The notes below the pieces were generated by a model. It did no database searches, was not told where the DNA came from, and was given only the letters and a program-made list of their open reading frames with translations. 64,000 nt of DNA from Notolepis coatsorum (Eukaryota; Chordata; Actinopteri; Aulopiformes; Paralepididae), in assembly GCA_963971535.1 (NCBI GenBank), contig OZ020594.1, positions 110,588,643-110,652,642 on the forward strand, in the 5' to 3' direction. Made by a program: the position numbers and the translations under genes. Shown one piece after another: positions 61,162 through 64,000 of this stretch (within the stretch, counting starts at the first letter, position 1; the number at the start of each line of letters is the position of its first letter).

Positions 61162-62111
61162 ACCCCTCCCACAAGTCTGTACGATGAACGGTTCATGAGA
61201 TATGAAAGGGGCGGGGCTCATTGCAATGGACAATAATCTATTCATAAATAATTGTAATGCATGTATATCAATGACAATAGGTTCACTATGGCATGTCTAT
61301 ATATTGTTAACAGGTGCCAGAGAGCTGATTACCAGCGAACCTGTATAATATTACCCTCTTGTGGTGAAAAGCTATAACTTCATACTGAATATGCATTTCA
61401 ATGATAGAAATGAATTAACTTAAAATACTTTTCCAAAACTGCCCTATTGTGAGGTTAGCTGCAGACAGAGATAGACAGGTGGACAGAACCGACCTGATGG
61501 AGATAATTATTATATTATATATAGTGTAGAGCAGGGGTTCTCAACCTTTCTGCTGCCAAGGCACCCCTGTGTCCAATAAAACATTCCAGGGCACCCCTAC
61601 ATACGATAAAGACTTTTCCGGTCCTGTCTTTTTTGCTAAAATGATGACAAAAGTGCTTGCTTTCAAAATAACGTTTATTTAACCCATTGAAACCGGGAAA
61701 CACATTTGTGTGTATATGCAGGCTATATAATGCATTATTAGCAGGCGTTTCAGGTCTAAATGTATAAATAAATATAGCAATAGTGTGACCATTTCTCAAA
61801 CAGAAAATCATGTATTTTTTTTTTAAATACAGAAAAGGATCACACAACATGATACCAGTCTGGTTTAGCATGAGAACACAACATTGCAGCTGCACTGTTT
61901 GACTGGGGCAATCTCAGCGGTCGAATTGGTACTGGAAGGTACTGAATTGGTATTGGTAACTGTAACCTGTTGCGATGGACGAGTTAAAAACATGTCCATT
62001 TTGTGTGAAAATTCAGCTTTGCGGTTCACGTTGGAAATATTATTCTAGTGAGGTGACGATTGATTATGACATCACATCCCTGCAGAGTGCCTTTTACTGT
62101 TTATCTGTTAA
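61162..62111. other. Unassigned sequence with a hAT-type terminus at 61532
   Basis: No coding region. CAGGGGTTCTCAACCTTTCT at 61532 is a typical Charlie-like hAT end; a partner end was not found before the LINE at ~62112. The minus-strand ORF at 61515-61895 has no domain and starts in this terminus. Confidence 0.4.
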
Positions 62112-64000
62112 ATACAGTTTTCATTCATTCATTCATTTACATTTTGTATCATAATAATCATAACACAGCGGCTGATACACTCACTTGTTCTGCGAGTAGA
62201 CCATCGAACTGAACTGGAGAGCCTGGACTGGTCAGATGAACTCAATGGTACACTGGTTGAAGAAACATGGCTTGGTTTCAAAACCAAATTCTCAACAATA
62301 CTAAACGACATGGCCCCCCTAAGAACCACCAGGGTAAAAAATCGCGCTGAGCCGTGGATGCACTCCGAAATACTGGCCGCTATGAAAACCAGAGACAAAA
62401 AATGCTCTGAGTTTCGTAAAAGTCAGTCAAAGCTTACTAAAAGCACGAGCAGTGAACTCCAAGCCCACGTGACTGAACTCAAACTAGAAAGAAACAGACT
62501 AAGAAACGACGTAAACTCCATGATCAAAACTGCAAAAAAGAATTTCATCAATGACAAAACTGAGGAAAACAAAAACAAACCACGTGAACTTTGGAAATTA
62601 CTCAATAATCAACTAGGATGCAGTAAAAAACTTAAAACCAGATTCTCAAACATAAACATAAAAACGGACAACACGCTCATCACAGACAAGCTGGATGTAG
62701 CCAATTACTTAAACATTTTCTTCACAAACATAGCCACAACACTGGTAAACAAACTACCCTCCCACTCAGGGCTTTATGGGGTAGAACACATAGTAGCTTA
62801 CTACAAAAACCTAGGGGTCCGCAAGGACGACTTCAAGCTGGAAATGGTAACAACAGATGAGGTACTCAATAAACTGAGCGCCCTCCAACCTAACAAGGCC
62901 ACTGGCCATGACAACATCCCCTCCAAATTCCTCAGAGACTCAGCAGCCGCCATCACCCCAATCATCACACACATAATAAACCTCTCCATAAAACAGGGAC
63001 ACGTCCCCAAGGACTTCAAAATTGCGAGGGTGACCCCTCTGCACAAAAAGGGCAGCAAATTAGACCCAGGCAACTACCGCCCTGTTTCTATTCTCACCTC
63101 CATCTCGAAAGTCATGGAAAAAATAGTCTACGAACAGGTCGAAAAGTACCTAGCGGAAAAAAATCTAATCTACGAATTCCAATCTGGCTTCAGAACATCC
63201 CACTCCACTGACACATGCCTTCTCTATTTGAATGACCACATCAAACAAGAGGTGGACGCAGGCAAATACTGCGGCATGGTCATGCTGGACCTACAAAAGG
63301 CCTTTGACACGGTCAATCACTCCATTCTGATTGACAAGCTAAAAGCAATTGGTTTTGATAGTCTATCAGTGAGCTGGATGCAATCCTACCTTGAGGGGAG
63401 GGAACAGATGGTGGAGGTAAACGGTACCCTATCCCCCCCTCTCACAGTGAGCTGTGGTGTTCCACAAGGAAGCATACTAGGACCGCTACTGTTCCTAATT
63501 TATGCAAATGACATGTCGTCAGCTTGTGACTGCAACTTGTTCCTGTTTGCGGACGACTCAGCCCTGCTGGTCTCTGACAAGAACAAGTTACAGGTTGAAA
63601 AAACCCTCAGCTCGGAACTAGGCAGAATCTGCATATGGCTCGCTGATAACAAACTATCATTACACATGGGCAAAACAGAGTCCATTCTCTTCGGTTCAAA
63701 TAACAAACTCAGCAAGACCGACGGCTTCTCAGTTACAGTGGGTGACAATATTGTCACAAGGAAAGATGAAATTACCTACCTGGGTTCCATCCTAGAGGCT
63801 AATCTCTCCTGTGACAAAATGGCATCCAATGTAATAAAAAAAGTCAACCAACGAACTCGATTCTTGTACCGGATCTCCTCTCTGGTAAACAAGAATACCC
63901 TGAAGACTCTGGCAGGAGCACTCATTCAGGGGTACTACGACTATGCTTGCACCTCATGGTACCAAAGCACCTCAAAGGCGCTAAAAACAAAATTACAAAC
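62112..64000 (+). CDS. LINE-A reverse transcriptase ORF, open to the window end
   Basis: The plus-strand frame is open from 62112 (after a TAA at 62109-62111) to the last base. It starts in the linker after the endonuclease (ESLDWSDELNGTLVEETW, EPWMHSEILAAMKTRDKK). RT motifs follow: NKATGHDNIPSKFL, GNYRPVSILTSISKVMEKI, QSGFRTSHSTDTC, MLDLQKAFDTVNHS (motif A), GVPQGSILGPLLF, LFADDSALLV, then GKTESILFGS and the thumb (YLGSILEANLSC). It ends in IKKVNQRTRFLYRISSLVNK, the same peptide as in the fragment at 54280-54606. The catalytic Asp residues are present and no stop was seen in ~630 codons. The endonuclease is missing, so the copy is 5'-truncated near 62150. CR1/Jockey-group is likely; clade not fixed. 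Confidence 0.88.
   Translation, partial: MQFSFIHSFTFCIIIIITQRLIHSLVLRVDHRTELESLDWSDELNGTLVEETWLGFKTKFSTILNDMAPLRTTRVKNRAEPWMHSEILAAMKTRDKKCSEFRKSQSKLTKSTSSELQAHVTELKLERNRLRNDVNSMIKTAKKNFINDKTEENKNKPRELWKLLNNQLGCSKKLKTRFSNINIKTDNTLITDKLDVANYLNIFFTNIATTLVNKLPSHSGLYGVEHIVAYYKNLGVRKDDFKLEMVTTDEVLNKLSALQPNKATGHDNIPSKFLRDSAAAITPIITHIINLSIKQGHVPKDFKIARVTPLHKKGSKLDPGNYRPVSILTSISKVMEKIVYEQVEKYLAEKNLIYEFQSGFRTSHSTDTCLLYLNDHIKQEVDAGKYCGMVMLDLQKAFDTVNHSILIDKLKAIGFDSLSVSWMQSYLEGREQMVEVNGTLSPPLTVSCGVPQGSILGPLLFLIYANDMSSACDCNLFLFADDSALLVSDKNKLQVEKTLSSELGRICIWLADNKLSLHMGKTESILFGSNNKLSKTDGFSVTVGDNIVTRKDEITYLGSILEANLSCDKMASNVIKKVNQRTRFLYRISSLVNKNTLKTLAGALIQGYYDYACTSWYQSTSKALKTKLQ

Noticed and set aside
61515..61895. 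126-codon minus-strand ORF
   Set aside because: No recognisable motif, AT-rich, and it overlaps a hAT-type terminus.

Overview
The window reads as a teleost fish chromosome segment made almost entirely of transposable elements and simple repeats. The evidence is the mix of element types: a chromodomain Ty3/gypsy element, a BEL/Pao element, L1, Tx1-type L1, L2, an R2-type LINE carrying a restriction-like endonuclease, hAT, PIF-Harbinger and piggyBac DNA elements, a tRNA-derived SINE, and very long AC, AG, AT and ATT microsatellites. I found no host protein-coding gene, rRNA or functional tRNA in 64 kb. The species cannot be fixed from what is visible.

Layout. 1-4000: an L1 tail, a decayed fold-back element, an AT microsatellite, a degenerate TGTATG-rich repeat and a hAT element with an exact 8-bp target duplication. 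4-17.4 kb: a minus-strand L1 broken by two later insertions. One is an almost intact chromovirus-type LTR retrotransposon (4286-10977, 5-bp target duplication, one LTR mismatch seen). The other is a 5'-truncated L2-like LINE (12696-14055) that fuses in frame with L1 into a 668-codon chimera. 17.6-19.2 kb: a SINE with target duplications and a long ATT tract. 19.2-28.1 kb: a roughly 43-bp minisatellite interrupted by a fold-back element with a tRNA-like sequence in each arm and by a Harbinger-like element with TTA target duplications. The Harbinger-containing block is tandemly duplicated with a 3357-bp offset.

28.6-33 kb: a BEL/Pao fragment, a hAT transposase fragment and LINE debris. 33045-45794: a hAT-bounded nest (8-bp target duplication) holding a Tx1-type L1, two copies of an AG-rich cassette, a MITE, a piggyBac fragment and a Charlie-like hAT fragment. 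45.8-56 kb: several copies of one LINE family (called LINE-A here), one nested in another, a 955-bp TG microsatellite abutting an R2-type LINE 3' end, a solo-LTR candidate, a 161-bp G-rich tandem array and a second LINE (LINE-B). 56.4-60.4 kb: a 22-bp minisatellite split by a TG...CA element and by a hAT element that itself contains a piggyBac-type MITE. 62.1-64 kb: a LINE-A reverse transcriptase ORF that runs off the window end.

The elements do not form a pathway. What they share is history: exact target duplications let the order of many insertions be read. The chromovirus looks like the youngest and the only element whose coding capacity appears complete. It also shows a likely tRNA-independent self-priming site, a 10-nt match between its primer-binding site and the predicted 5' end of its own RNA.
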